NCBI GenBank assembly: GCA_017453465.1
Contig: JAFTEV010000010.1
Location: 1 to 64,000, forward strand
Direction of reading: 5' to 3'
From: Bacteroidaceae bacterium
Lineage (GTDB): Bacteria; Bacteroidota; Bacteroidia; Bacteroidales; Bacteroidaceae
DNA length: 64,000 nucleotides
Below are positions 17,248 to 25,395 of the stretch, in pieces. The notes beneath the pieces were generated by a model that saw only the letters and a list, made by a program, of their open reading frames with translations, did not search any database and was not told the origin of the DNA. The position numbers and the translations under genes are program-made. Each line of letters begins with the position of its first letter. Positions within the stretch are counted from its first letter, which is position 1.

Positions 17248-18107
17248 TGCTCTCCATCCTCATTCCCACACACGACTACAATGCCTACCCGCTGGTGGAA
17301 AGTCTCCATCAGCAGGCAGAGTTGTTGGTGTCTGTTCCTTACGAAATCATTTTGGTGGAAGATGGCAGTCGCGACACAGTCTCCATGATTGCGAACCTCA
17401 AAGTCAGCGACCTCACTCATTGTCATTACATTCGCCGTAGGGAGAACGTGGGTCGTTCCGCCATACGCAACTACCTGATGACTGAGGCGCAGGGCGATTG
17501 GCTCCTTTTCATGGATGCCGACGGCAAGGTTGTGCGTCCCGACTTTTTGCAGAAATATGTGGATGCAGCCCAGCACCATGCCGTTGTCTGTGGGGGCGTG
17601 GTACATCCTGACCAGTGGCACGACCCTCACCGAATGTTGCGCTGGAAATACGAAAAAGCCTACGAGCGCAAGTATGGCAACATCAGTGAGCAATTCCGCT
17701 CCTTCTCCTTCCTCATTCATAGCACTGTGGCCGACCGTGTCCGCTTCGATGAACGCTACGACGGCTACGGCTACGAAGACGTGCAGTTTGGCCAAGACCT
17801 CATCCGTGCAGGCTACACCATTCACCCCATCAACAATCCCCTGCTCAACAACGACATTGAGGATAACCCCACTTTCCTGCGCAAGACCGAAGAAGCCCTT
17901 CGTGCAGCCCACCGCTTTCGTCACGACATAGGTCACTGCGTGAAAATCCACCAAATCTATAGTAAATACAAGCCCCTTTCTCCTTTCATGCAAGTGGGCT
18001 ACAAACTGTTTGCCCCTTTGCTCAGACGCAACCTGCTCTCTGCCCACCCCTCGTTGGTGCTGTTCAACCTCTATAAACTGGGCTACTATGCTTGCCTGAA
18101 AGACTAA
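17244..18107 (+). CDS. Family 2 glycosyltransferase
   Basis: 287 residues, GT-A fold. N-terminal SILIPTHDYN, EIILVEDGSRD, then FMDADGKVVRPDF (the D-x-D nucleotide-sugar site) and a galactosyltransferase-like segment GYGYEDVQFGQDLIRAGY. No signal peptide or membrane segment; probably peripheral on the inner membrane. Translation is coupled to the CotH gene (ATGATG overlap at 17244). Donor and acceptor sugars cannot be told from the sequence. Confidence 0.87.
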   Translation: MMLSILIPTHDYNAYPLVESLHQQAELLVSVPYEIILVEDGSRDTVSMIANLKVSDLTHCHYIRRRENVGRSAIRNYLMTEAQGDWLLFMDADGKVVRPDFLQKYVDAAQHHAVVCGGVVHPDQWHDPHRMLRWKYEKAYERKYGNISEQFRSFSFLIHSTVADRVRFDERYDGYGYEDVQFGQDLIRAGYTIHPINNPLLNNDIEDNPTFLRKTEEALRAAHRFRHDIGHCVKIHQIYSKYKPLSPFMQVGYKLFAPLLRRNLLSAHPSLVLFNLYKLGYYACLKD

Positions 18108-18122
18108 AGAGTCGCAGGAATG

Positions 18123-18839
18123 TCAAACGAATCGGTAGCGCAGGAGGGTGTAGATGGCTTCGAGTCCATCGCGCCAGCCTATCTTCTTGCCTTCCGACTT
18201 ACTGCGTGGGTGGTAGCTGATGGGAAGTTCGGGAATGGGGATGCCTCGGCGGGCAACCTTGGCTGTCACTTCGGGACAAAATTCAAAGCGTTGGCAGTCC
18301 AGCGGAATGGACTGGAGAACGTCGGTTTGGAATAGTTTGTAGCAGGTGGGTTCGTCGGTCAGTTGCAAGCCGTAGAGCCAGTTGGCGAATGCCGTCACAA
18401 GTCGGCCTCCCCAGTAGAAGATGGGCGAGGCTGTAGTTTTTCCTTCAGTTTTAATTTGCTGGCCCAGAATCCGACTGCCATAGACAACGGGGATTTGGTG
18501 GCTTACGGCGTAGTTGAGGAGGCGAACCATGTCGGAAGGTTCGTATTCGAGGTCGGCATCCTGAATGATGGTGTACTCTCCGGTGACGTGTTGCAGTCCT
18601 GTACGAATGGCAGCCCCTTTGCCTTGGTTTTTGTGGTGGTGGAGGGGGATGACGGTGAGCAGTGTCTGTTGCCTCCATGCGGCGAGTATGTCGGGAGTAG
18701 CATCGGTGGAGCAGTCGTTGACAACAAGGACTTCCCACTGCCAGGCTGGGGGCAGGGCGGTGTCGGCAATCTTTTGCAAGATGGCTGGCAGGGTACGCGC
18801 TTCGTTGTATGCAGGTATGATGACTGAGAGTTTAGGCAT
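18123..18839 (-). CDS. Family 2 glycosyltransferase, dolichyl-phosphate mannose synthase-like
   Basis: 238 residues, with motifs SVIIPAYNEARTLP, VVNDCSTDATPDIL, NQGKGAAIRTGLQ and IIQDADLEYEP, matching the DPM1/polyprenyl-phosphate glycosyltransferase group. The acceptor is then usually a polyprenyl phosphate. No transmembrane segments. It lies tail-to-tail with the upstream-strand GT2 gene (15-base gap) and downstream of the polytopic membrane protein, which could use the lipid-linked sugar it makes; that link is inference. Confidence 0.87.
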   Translation of the reverse strand: MPKLSVIIPAYNEARTLPAILQKIADTALPPAWQWEVLVVNDCSTDATPDILAAWRQQTLLTVIPLHHHKNQGKGAAIRTGLQHVTGEYTIIQDADLEYEPSDMVRLLNYAVSHQIPVVYGSRILGQQIKTEGKTTASPIFYWGGRLVTAFANWLYGLQLTDEPTCYKLFQTDVLQSIPLDCQRFEFCPEVTAKVARRGIPIPELPISYHPRSKSEGKKIGWRDGLEAIYTLLRYRFV

Positions 18840-18875
18840 GGAGGTAAGTGGCTTTTATAATTTACAATTTGTTTC

Positions 18876-18968
18876 GGAGATAGAAGAAGATAAAAGGAGA
18901 TAGATGACGATACAGAATTTTGTAATGTCCTTTATCTCCCTCTTGCTCCTTTTAACTCCTTCTGTCTT
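18876..18968. repeat. Dispersed repeat, GGAGATAGAAGACG family, copy 1
   Basis: Contains GGAGATAGATGACGATAC, AGAATTTTGTAATG and TCCTTTATCTCC, which can pair as a hairpin. Related copies lie at 41341-41430 and 55175-55290. This copy provides the stop codon and C-terminal codons of the membrane protein gene at 18932-20341. Confidence 0.85.
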
Positions 18969-20341
18969 CCATTTGACAATTCATAATTATGGGATGACAA
19001 ATCCCCGAAAACCAGCAGTGCTTCGAGCGGCAAAGCCCAAAGGATGGGCATGACGTAACGGAAGCATCCGTTTTCGGGCGAGATGATGAGGATGCAGATG
19101 GAGATGAGAATGGGGAGCATGACGAGTAGGTGGTTCCACCGCCGTCGCAGCAGCAGGCAGAGGCACCCCAGCAGTGCCAGCGGTATGTAGAGTCCCATGT
19201 CGAAGAAGAGTCCGAGGACGGGGACGGACAGGATGGTCATCATGCCCGATGGTTGGGGTGAGCACAGCGGCTTGACAGCGCGGAGGGGCTGGGTCTCTGT
19301 GGAAAGGCTGGGAAAGAAGAGCGGAAAGCGTGCCGAGGGGTAGAAATAAGCGTTGCATCCCTGCCAAACGGACAGGACGGCAATGTCGGGATGGCGCAGC
19401 ATCATGCGGAGGTGGGCTATGCGGTATTGGGCAAAGGCAGCGTCGGTGGCACCGACTTTGTAGTGGAATTTCACGGGGTCTTGCAGGTCGGGGTTGTAGA
19501 GGCTTGCCAGGCTGTCGTAGGGCAGAACGGCATTGATGGCGGCTTTTTCTGAGGCCGACACGTCTGCCGGATATTCTTTCAGGTAGCGTGCGCTTTGCTG
19601 AAACATGAAGCCATGCAGTTCCTGCCGTCCGCTCAGCGCAACATGGAGGCTGGGCAGGAGAACATGGAGCCACAGGCCGTAGGCGAGCAGGGCTGCCCCC
19701 ATGACACTGGCCATGCGCCACCGCCACACGCGGTAGAACGCCACGACCAGCAGAATCATAATGAGGACGATGTAAGCGCATTGGTTCTTGGAAAGCATGA
19801 ACAAGAAGCTCATGGCAAAAAAGCGAAGCAGGAAAGCCGCATTGTTCAGTTTGTGTCCATCGGACTGCACAATCTCCAGTAGCCCCGTCAGCAGCCAGAT
19901 GGTGCAGAGGGAGAAGAAAGCGTCCTTCAGCATGAGGGTGCTCCAGAAGCCATAGATGGGGAACAGGGCAGAGAAGGCGATGCAGGCACGCCACAGGTGC
20001 AAGGCTTTTCCTGCCCGCTGCGGACGCAGCATCATGAACAGACGAGCCAATAGCCACGAATGAATCACAGCTTGCAGCAGGACGAACACGAAAACTGCGG
20101 CTGAGGGGTTACCCGCAGCCTGGCCCAGCCAGATGGTGCCACCGAAGAGCAGGGTGTAGATGACGGGGTGGTGATTGGTCAACACCACTGTGGGGTCGGT
20201 GCTGCAGAGCTGTGCCGAGAAGTCGGGATGTCCGAAGAACTGGTCAATGGAGCCTGCCGTGTCGGGGTAGATGCAACCGGGGTACTCTGCTATCAAGTAA
20301 GGCAGACGCAGCAGGATGAACAGGATGAACAGCTTTTTCAA
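18932..20341 (-). CDS. Polytopic membrane protein, GT-C/DUF6020-like
   Basis: 469 residues with about ten hydrophobic segments. N-terminal signal-anchor MKKLFILFILLRLPYLI, then YPGCIYPDT, a soluble loop around NHHPVIYTLLFG, and several TM helices up to about residue 448. The pattern of early acidic residues and HHPxxYT resembles DUF6020 and other GT-C-like transferases that use lipid-linked sugars. The last 20 or so residues (after FGDLSS) are encoded by the intergenic repeats and are unlikely to be ancestral. The gene lies 6 bases after the C10 protease gene on the same strand. Confidence 0.7.
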   Translation of the reverse strand: MKKLFILFILLRLPYLIAEYPGCIYPDTAGSIDQFFGHPDFSAQLCSTDPTVVLTNHHPVIYTLLFGGTIWLGQAAGNPSAAVFVFVLLQAVIHSWLLARLFMMLRPQRAGKALHLWRACIAFSALFPIYGFWSTLMLKDAFFSLCTIWLLTGLLEIVQSDGHKLNNAAFLLRFFAMSFLFMLSKNQCAYIVLIMILLVVAFYRVWRWRMASVMGAALLAYGLWLHVLLPSLHVALSGRQELHGFMFQQSARYLKEYPADVSASEKAAINAVLPYDSLASLYNPDLQDPVKFHYKVGATDAAFAQYRIAHLRMMLRHPDIAVLSVWQGCNAYFYPSARFPLFFPSLSTETQPLRAVKPLCSPQPSGMMTILSVPVLGLFFDMGLYIPLALLGCLCLLLRRRWNHLLVMLPILISICILIISPENGCFRYVMPILWALPLEALLVFGDLSSHNYELSNGRQKELKGARGR

Positions 20342-20347
20342 TTTATT

Positions 20348-22099
20348 CTACTTTTTTGCCAGCTGAATGACGGAGGAATGCAGGACAGAAACATAGATGG
20401 GCTGGTCCTCTGAAGTCAGTTCTGTCATTTGTTCGTCTCTCAGCAGGTTGTTTTCATAGAGGATGTGCAAACGGTATTCACCCGTTTTGGGTGCATAGAT
20501 TTTCTTTGTGCAGAATCGGTAGGTACGCACTTCGTCCGCACCCAGCGTATAACCTTGTTTATAGAGATAGAACGAGTCGCGGCCTTCCACGGTTGGTTCC
20601 ATCAGGAAGTAGATGCGTCCCGTGGCTTCGGCATTGTTGTTTTTCACCGTGATGCTGATGTCGGGGGCAGAGCCGTTGGTGATGAGGTCGGGAATGTCGA
20701 TGTCCACCAGTGTCAATGTTGCAGTCTGGGCCGTGTCGCTGCTCAGCTTGATGCAGCTGTCGTCGATGTGGCACAGCAGGTAGTTGGGAGTGCCTGTGCA
20801 GCACCGCACGGCTTTCCACACGCCTCCCTCGTCGCGGAACATGGGGCGCAGTTCGTAGTCACCTTTCTCCACATCGGGGGCGATGGTGAAGTGCAGCGTG
20901 TCGGTATAGGCAGTATCTTCGATTTCCTCCAGGTCGAAGATGCGGTCATAGGTGTAGAGCGGACACACGATGTTGCCGTTCTGCACCAGCATGAGCGACA
21001 CAGAGTCTGTGTGCAGGTTGTAGCCTACGTTGGCTAAATTTGAGACGCACACTGCCAGCGTGTCGCCATGGTCAGCCTGTGTGTTGAGGGCTGTCATGCC
21101 GCCCATGGCATAGACGTGGGTTTCTGCCAGCCCCTCTGCCGGGATGTGCTTGGGGTGTATGCCAGTGATGAAAATCTGTAGCAGGTTCATGCCCGATTCG
21201 GGACTCAGCGTGTAGTCATACTCAGCGTGTTCTCCGTTCATGCACTCCAGGCTGGTCCAGCCGTCGCCTGCACCGTCGGGATTGCCCAGCATCACATGGA
21301 ACCAGTCATCTTCGTTATAGCCGTCGATGACGAAGGCATGTCCGGTTCTTTCGTTGTAGCCCGAAATGAGGATGGGCCTGCCTGCTGCCAATTCCCTTTT
21401 CAGCATTTCCGTGATTTCTTCGCGAGTGTAGAAGTCGCGGAAGTGTATCTGTGCCTCTCTGCCGTAGCCAAAGTAGCTTGTCAGGCTGATGGGCTGCATC
21501 ACAGATGCTGCACCACTGGCATCGCGCCGGTACTCCATGTCCACGCTGATTCCGCAGTCGCTCAGGAGCAGTTCCATGGGCTGCGCCTCTTCTTCGGTGA
21601 ATGTACCTTCCTTGTATTCAAACCGCATCTTGTTCCACTCATACTGGTGGTCGCAGAAGCGGGCTGTCAACACCTGTCCGCAGCCTGTGCTGTCGTTGTA
21701 GGTGTGCTCGCCCTCTCCCTGTGCGGGGTGTTTCCAGTAGTGCATCACTTGGCCTTGGGCCAGTGCCACACAGCCCACCGGACAATGTTCCCCTTCTATT
21801 GTTGGGGTCATGTTCCAATACGGCGGGCCGTACTGGTGCCAACGGTTGATGGGGGCTACCAGCGGGTCAACCCTCTTGGGCAACGCTTCTTCCGGTGCTG
21901 CGTTTCCCTTTCTCTTTGCTTTACGATAAGCCGGAACAGCTTTTTCGCTTTTTGGGGGGGGGGCGTGCCTAACCATCCGTAGGTTCAGACCGTCGGTCTT
22001 TCGTTTCAGTAACTGGTGCTGCGGCAAGGCATTTTGAGCAATGGTCCACTGGCCACACCAACAGGATAATACAAGACACAAAAGGAAGGACTTCATCAT
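20348..22099 (-). CDS. Secreted C10-family cysteine protease (streptopain-like)
   Basis: 583 residues. Signal peptide (TIA|Q, about residue 21), a basic linker, then the C10 domain with catalytic Cys110 in CPVGCVALAQGQVMHYW and His254 in GHAFVIDGYNEDDW. C-terminal beta-sandwich domains follow; I see no clear T9SS sorting domain. Relatives include streptopain, prevotella interpain A and gingival periodontains. I chose ATG 22099 (MMKSF) because it follows a -7 box at 22116-22123 and begins the signal peptide; the open frame upstream is repeat sequence. A run of ten C (21954-21963) at codons 46-49 could make expression phase-variable. Confidence 0.88.
   Translation of the reverse strand: MMKSFLLCLVLSCWCGQWTIAQNALPQHQLLKRKTDGLNLRMVRHAPPPKSEKAVPAYRKAKRKGNAAPEEALPKRVDPLVAPINRWHQYGPPYWNMTPTIEGEHCPVGCVALAQGQVMHYWKHPAQGEGEHTYNDSTGCGQVLTARFCDHQYEWNKMRFEYKEGTFTEEEAQPMELLLSDCGISVDMEYRRDASGAASVMQPISLTSYFGYGREAQIHFRDFYTREEITEMLKRELAAGRPILISGYNERTGHAFVIDGYNEDDWFHVMLGNPDGAGDGWTSLECMNGEHAEYDYTLSPESGMNLLQIFITGIHPKHIPAEGLAETHVYAMGGMTALNTQADHGDTLAVCVSNLANVGYNLHTDSVSLMLVQNGNIVCPLYTYDRIFDLEEIEDTAYTDTLHFTIAPDVEKGDYELRPMFRDEGGVWKAVRCCTGTPNYLLCHIDDSCIKLSSDTAQTATLTLVDIDIPDLITNGSAPDISITVKNNNAEATGRIYFLMEPTVEGRDSFYLYKQGYTLGADEVRTYRFCTKKIYAPKTGEYRLHILYENNLLRDEQMTELTSEDQPIYVSVLHSSVIQLAKK
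21954..21963. repeat. Homopolymer G10 (C10 in the coding strand)
   Basis: Ten identical bases inside the C10 protease gene, after the signal peptide and before the catalytic domain. It encodes three Pro codons. Gain or loss of one base would shift the frame. Confidence 0.95.
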
Positions 22100-22115
22100 A
22101 TAAAACTTTTTTTTG

Positions 22116-22123
22116 CAAATGTA
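22116..22123 (-). promoter_or_regulatory. -7 box TACATTTG for the C10 protease operon
   Basis: TAnnTTTG element 17 bases before ATG 22099; divergent from the Sir2 promoter. Confidence 0.65.
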
Positions 22124-22146
22124 AGGAAAAAAGCGAAAAAAACCAC

Positions 22147-22154
22147 TATCTTTG
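22147..22154 (+). promoter_or_regulatory. -7 box TATCTTTG for the Sir2 gene
   Basis: TAnnTTTG element followed by a 140-base leader made of AATTG/CATTCCT microsatellite-like repeats. Confidence 0.6.
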
Positions 22155-22155
22155 C

Positions 22156-22280
22156 AGCAAATTAACAATTGGCAATTCACAATTGGTAATTCACAATTGA
22201 CAATTAACAATTGACAATTTGAGTATCAATTCCTAATTCCTCATTCCTAATTCCTCATTCCTAATTCCTCATTCCAAATT
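22156..22280. repeat. Microsatellite-like AACAATTG and CATTCCTAATTC repeats
   Basis: Seven near-copies of ACAATTGRCAATT followed by five copies of TTCCTCATTCCTAA. The same two motifs recur at 12205-12240, 27175-27195, 31620-31790 and 38455-38540. Confidence 0.85.
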
Positions 22281-22297
22281 ATCTATCGCACAACTCT

Positions 22298-22990
22298 ATG
22301 AAAAAGTTAGTATTCCTCACAGGTGCGGGCATGTCGGCAGAGAGCGGCATCAGCACCTTCCGCGACAGCGGCGGACTCTGGGAGCAGTATCCCGTGCAGC
22401 AGGTAGCCAGCATTCAGGGCTATATGGCTGACCCTGAGCTTGTCATCAACTTCTACAATGAGCGTCGTCGGCAACTCTTCGACGTGAAGCCCTGCGACGG
22501 CCATCGGCTGGTGGCCAGCATGGAGTCGAAGTACAAGGTGACGGTCATCACGCAGAATGTGGACAACTTGCACGAAAGGGCTGGCAGCACCCACGTCATC
22601 CATCTGCACGGCGAACTGATGAAGGCCACTTCCACGCTCCACCCCAACGACCCGCAGTGCATTGTCACGCTTCCCGTTTCCGACCCCGACATCAAGATGG
22701 GGCAGAAGGCCAAGGACGGTTCGCAGCTGCGCCCCTTCATTGTCTGGTTTGGCGAGGCTGTCCCTATGATTGAGCCAGCCATCCTCGAAGTAGAACAGGC
22801 CGACATCCTCGTGGTCATCGGCACTTCACTCAATGTCTATCCAGCCGCAGGTCTGTTGCAGTATGCTCCCGCCAAGTGCAAAATCTTCCTCATCGACCCA
22901 GCCGATGTGAACTACGACTCCTCGCTGCGCATCACCCACATCCAGAAAGGTGCCTCTGCCGGCATGGAGGAACTGAAACGCTTGCTGTAA
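22298..22990 (+). CDS. cobB: NAD-dependent protein deacylase, Sir2 family
   Basis: 230 residues, cytoplasmic. Uses NAD to remove acyl groups from lysine. Motifs: GAGMSAESGISTFRD (NAD binding), TQNVDNLHERAGS, HLHGE with the catalytic His, and GTSLNVYPAA. The four zinc-binding Cys are missing, as is common in bacterial class III sirtuins. NFYNERRRQ gives the Y-x-x-R pair linked to desuccinylase/demalonylase preference in SIRT5-type enzymes. It is monocistronic, bounded by a promoter and a strong terminator. Confidence 0.92.
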   Translation: MKKLVFLTGAGMSAESGISTFRDSGGLWEQYPVQQVASIQGYMADPELVINFYNERRRQLFDVKPCDGHRLVASMESKYKVTVITQNVDNLHERAGSTHVIHLHGELMKATSTLHPNDPQCIVTLPVSDPDIKMGQKAKDGSQLRPFIVWFGEAVPMIEPAILEVEQADILVVIGTSLNVYPAAGLLQYAPAKCKIFLIDPADVNYDSSLRITHIQKGASAGMEELKRLL

Positions 22991-22999
22991 GCATCCATA

Positions 23000-23052
23000 G
23001 AAAGCAAGAAAAAAGACGATGGAACTGCGCCATCGTCTTTTTTCTTGCTTTC
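23000..23052. terminator. Bidirectional terminator
   Basis: Perfect 23-bp inverted repeat (23000-23022 with 23030-23052), A-rich on the left and T-rich on the right, between the convergent Sir2 and secreted-protein genes. Confidence 0.9.
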
Positions 23053-23545
23053 ATTTTGTCGGGGCTTTCACCGCAGCTCCGATTTTGTCTCTGTCTGCTG
23101 TGGTGAGGGTCTTGTCCGAGTTCACCCATTCGAGGTCGGTCTTGGTGGCTGTCTGCCAGTTGGTGAAGTCGGCGGGGTAGCCTACCACTTCCACCTGCAC
23201 CTCTTGGTCGCCAGCCACTTCGTCGTATTTGATGTTGAATGTCGGGGCAACAATCACGTCGCAATCTTTGCGCTTCGACACTTCATAAACGGCGTAGCTG
23301 CGCCAGTTTTCCGTGTTTCCGTTCATGCCCACGAAGGCGATGTTCTTCGGAATCTTTACGATGTCGCGTATTCGTCCACTCTTCACCTTGAGTTCTACGG
23401 TCAGGGGCTTCACGTAAGACTTTGGGCTGACATCCAGAATGAGTGCCTGTGTGGATTGATACTGTACTTGGGTCTGCGTCTTCTGAGCCCAAGTGCCGAT
23501 GGAACAAATAAGTCCCACGATGGTAAGGAATAATGTCTTTTTCAT
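23051..23545 (-). CDS. Secreted protein of unknown function
   Basis: 164 residues with signal peptide MKKTLFLTIVGLICSIGTWA|Q and no further membrane segment. The remainder is beta-rich: TQALILDVSPKSYVKPLTVE, then IVAPTFNIKYDEVAGDQEVQ and DRDKIGAAVKAPTK. I do not recognise the family; conserved beta-rich secreted proteins of this size occur in Bacteroidales. It overlaps the terminator by two bases and lies 12 bases after the beta-barrel gene, so the two probably form an operon. Confidence 0.68.
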   Translation of the reverse strand: MKKTLFLTIVGLICSIGTWAQKTQTQVQYQSTQALILDVSPKSYVKPLTVELKVKSGRIRDIVKIPKNIAFVGMNGNTENWRSYAVYEVSKRKDCDVIVAPTFNIKYDEVAGDQEVQVEVVGYPADFTNWQTATKTDLEWVNSDKTLTTADRDKIGAAVKAPTK

Positions 23546-23557
23546 GTGAGGTGCGTG

Positions 23558-24427
23558 TTAGAATTGAAAACCTAAGCCAAATACGATTTTGAGGGTGCTT
23601 AATTTTTTATATTCAATATTTCCATCGTCGGGAAGATACTCTGTTGGCAGGTCAGACATGTAAGTATAAGGTTGTCCAGCCCGTATTCCAGTTTTTTCTT
23701 CTTTCCTGTAAATAGAGTGACTTGTTTCTGATTCATATTCAGCAAAATTTACAAATCCCTTTCTGCAATGAATGTCAATATAGAATTTTTTACTGAGAAA
23801 GAATTTCACTCCTACATTGATACCTGCATCTAATAGATTGTCTGCCCAAACCTCTTTGTTTTGCTGAAGACTTTCGTGATAATCCCAATCGGACAAATAA
23901 GAAGATTCTTGGTTGCCTTTGCGATAAATATTATACCCAGGATAGATGTGATGATGGGAGCTGACGACATTGAAACTAATATAAGGTCCAATGTATGGTG
24001 CAATGGCAAGATTCTTCGCAAGAGGAAATTTGAAGCCTAATGTTGGACTTAAATGTATGCTTACACCTAGACCTCCTCCTTTACCTTCTTTTATTTTTGC
24101 CCTGAAACTCACAGCACCGACTTCCGTGTCCAAGAAGAATCCTTTGTTGCCAATCGGAAAAACGACACCCAAGCCGGCATCAAATCCTGATGTGCTGCTT
24201 AATTCATTTGAAACACCTGTAAGCTGGTCAATGGAATATCCTGCCCTGACATTCCATCTGAACTTTCTTGGTTTCTTGGGTTTCTTGGGCTTGGGCGGCT
24301 CCACGATAATCTTCTTGTTTACAATCTCCGACTGCGAACCGATTTTCTGCCCCGTCGTGGTTTCGTCTTGTGCCTGTGCCGCCACACATGCGGAGGCCAG
24401 CACTGCTAACAGTAAAAACTTTCTCAT
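23558..24427 (-). CDS. Outer-membrane beta-barrel protein (porin-like)
   Basis: 289 residues. Signal peptide ending AQA|Q, then a Pro/Lys linker (PPKPKKPKKPRK) and about eight to ten alternating strands beginning WNVRAGYSIDQLTG and ending KLSTLKIVFGLGFQF; the final Phe is typical of BAM substrates. The gene is visibly more A+T-rich than its neighbours. It is first in a two-gene operon and lies downstream of the structured transcription unit at 24494-24802, which may be its leader. Confidence 0.8.
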   Translation of the reverse strand: MRKFLLLAVLASACVAAQAQDETTTGQKIGSQSEIVNKKIIVEPPKPKKPKKPRKFRWNVRAGYSIDQLTGVSNELSSTSGFDAGLGVVFPIGNKGFFLDTEVGAVSFRAKIKEGKGGGLGVSIHLSPTLGFKFPLAKNLAIAPYIGPYISFNVVSSHHHIYPGYNIYRKGNQESSYLSDWDYHESLQQNKEVWADNLLDAGINVGVKFFLSKKFYIDIHCRKGFVNFAEYESETSHSIYRKEEKTGIRAGQPYTYMSDLPTEYLPDDGNIEYKKLSTLKIVFGLGFQF

Positions 24428-24493
24428 GTTTTACAGTATTATTGCCTATTGTTCCCCGATTCGGCGGTTAATGAAAGGATGAGAGGACGGCAC

Positions 24494-24533
24494 AAAAAAA
24501 GAACGTGGGAACTATACTGTTGCTCATCCCACG
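24494..24533 (-). terminator. Terminator of RNA copy B
   Basis: Minus strand: stem CGTGGGA (24527-24533) with 24504-24510, then TTC and seven T (24494-24500). It lies inside the leader of the beta-barrel gene, so it could act as an attenuator. Confidence 0.7.
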
Positions 24534-24802
24534 AACTGAGGCTCTCGCATTGCCCGAATTTAGCTGAACGAACAACTGAATAGAACCCACATGGATATGA
24601 ATATACTCCCTCATCGAAGACAAGGGATATATGTATATACACATCATGGGGCATCTATCGTTGCTGTGTTCTTAGCTAAATCGAGAATTTGCGAGATTCC
24701 AGTCCGTCAAGAACAAAGCGTCAGATATACGCCTTTTTAGTATGTCGTGACCCTTGGTGAACAGTGCCTGTTGATAAGTCAGCAGCGGTTCGCAGCCAAG
24801 AA
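24494..24802 (-). ncRNA. Candidate structured RNA, copy B (about 310 nt)
   Basis: The minus strand has a -7 box TACATTTG (24810-24817) with a TTG 21 bases upstream. From the predicted start near 24802: hairpin GCGT/ACGC (24718-24732); a long-range stem pairing 24674-24695 with 24544-24565 (CTCGCA and TTTAGCT on both sides); inside it a strong hairpin (24586-24611 with 24623-24650); then the terminator. The motif GACATA ... ACGCTTTGTTCTTG ... AAGAACA ... GATGC is shared with 116-438. The ORF that covers it (71 codons) has no coding character. It is either an independent small RNA or a regulated leader for the beta-barrel gene. Confidence 0.6.
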
Positions 24803-24809
24803 TCGGGTG

Positions 24810-24817
24810 CAAATGTA
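24810..24817 (-). promoter_or_regulatory. -7 box TACATTTG for RNA copy B
   Basis: TAnnTTTG element on the minus strand, with a -33-like TTG 21 bases upstream. Confidence 0.65.
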
Positions 24818-25020
24818 CGGAATAAAAATGAATACACCCAATAAAAAGCGAAACTTTTTATGATTATCGCAAAAATAGCACCAAATCTTTATAACACGAA
24901 TGACACGAAATTCACGAAGCGTTGCGGACGTGTTTATCTGTTCTTCGTGTTGAAAAAAGTGTTGGTGATGCGACCAGCTGCTAATCAACCAACTTTTCTG
25001 ATTTGCATTCTTTCCTTCTC

Positions 25021-25105
25021 ATTCGCGTAGGCATTTCGTCTCATTCGCGTAGGCAATCAACCCCGACGCATTGCCTATGCGAATGCGACGAAAAGCCTAC
25101 GCGGT
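25021..25105. repeat. Dispersed inverted repeat, GCGTAGGCAAT family, copy 2
   Basis: Arms 25021-25057 and 25070-25105. The inner core CATTCGCGTAGGCAAT pairs with ATTGCCTATGCGAATG, and the outer part repeats ATTCGCGTAGGCA against AAGCCTACGCG. Other copies: 9868-9999, 47888-47959 and 56539-56605. Confidence 0.88.
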
Positions 25106-25364
25106 AAAAAAGGAAGGGATGCGTGGTTGGAAGGGATGGATTATCAGTTGGTTGTGAATCGGTTTTAAGGCTGAATTTTGTGGATTTTTTGATTTAATTA
25201 TTGTGAAAACAGGGCTGTTTTGGTTAATCTGTGTTATAAAATCGGGGCTGAAAAGCCGTTTTTGTGTTGTGTTTTTGGAACGGCGGGCTTGGCGAAATGT
25301 CGAACCTTTGCAAGAAAAATGCAATTTCTTTTGTGGGGCTGGCGGATAATTCGGATTTTTTCTT
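25106..25364. other. Intergenic region before the C26-M19 gene
   Basis: I see no gene or RNA structure here beyond the promoter that follows. Confidence 0.5.
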
Positions 25365-25372
25365 TACATTTG
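25365..25372 (+). promoter_or_regulatory. -7 box TACATTTG for the C26-M19 gene
   Basis: TAnnTTTG element 24 bases before ATG 25396, which supports that start over upstream in-frame ATGs. Confidence 0.65.
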
Positions 25373-25395
25373 CACGAAAAATAGACAAGGACAGC

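Noticed and set aside
24439..24654. 71-codon ORF
   Set aside because: Lies inside RNA copy B; no motif, and the base pairing explains the sequence better.
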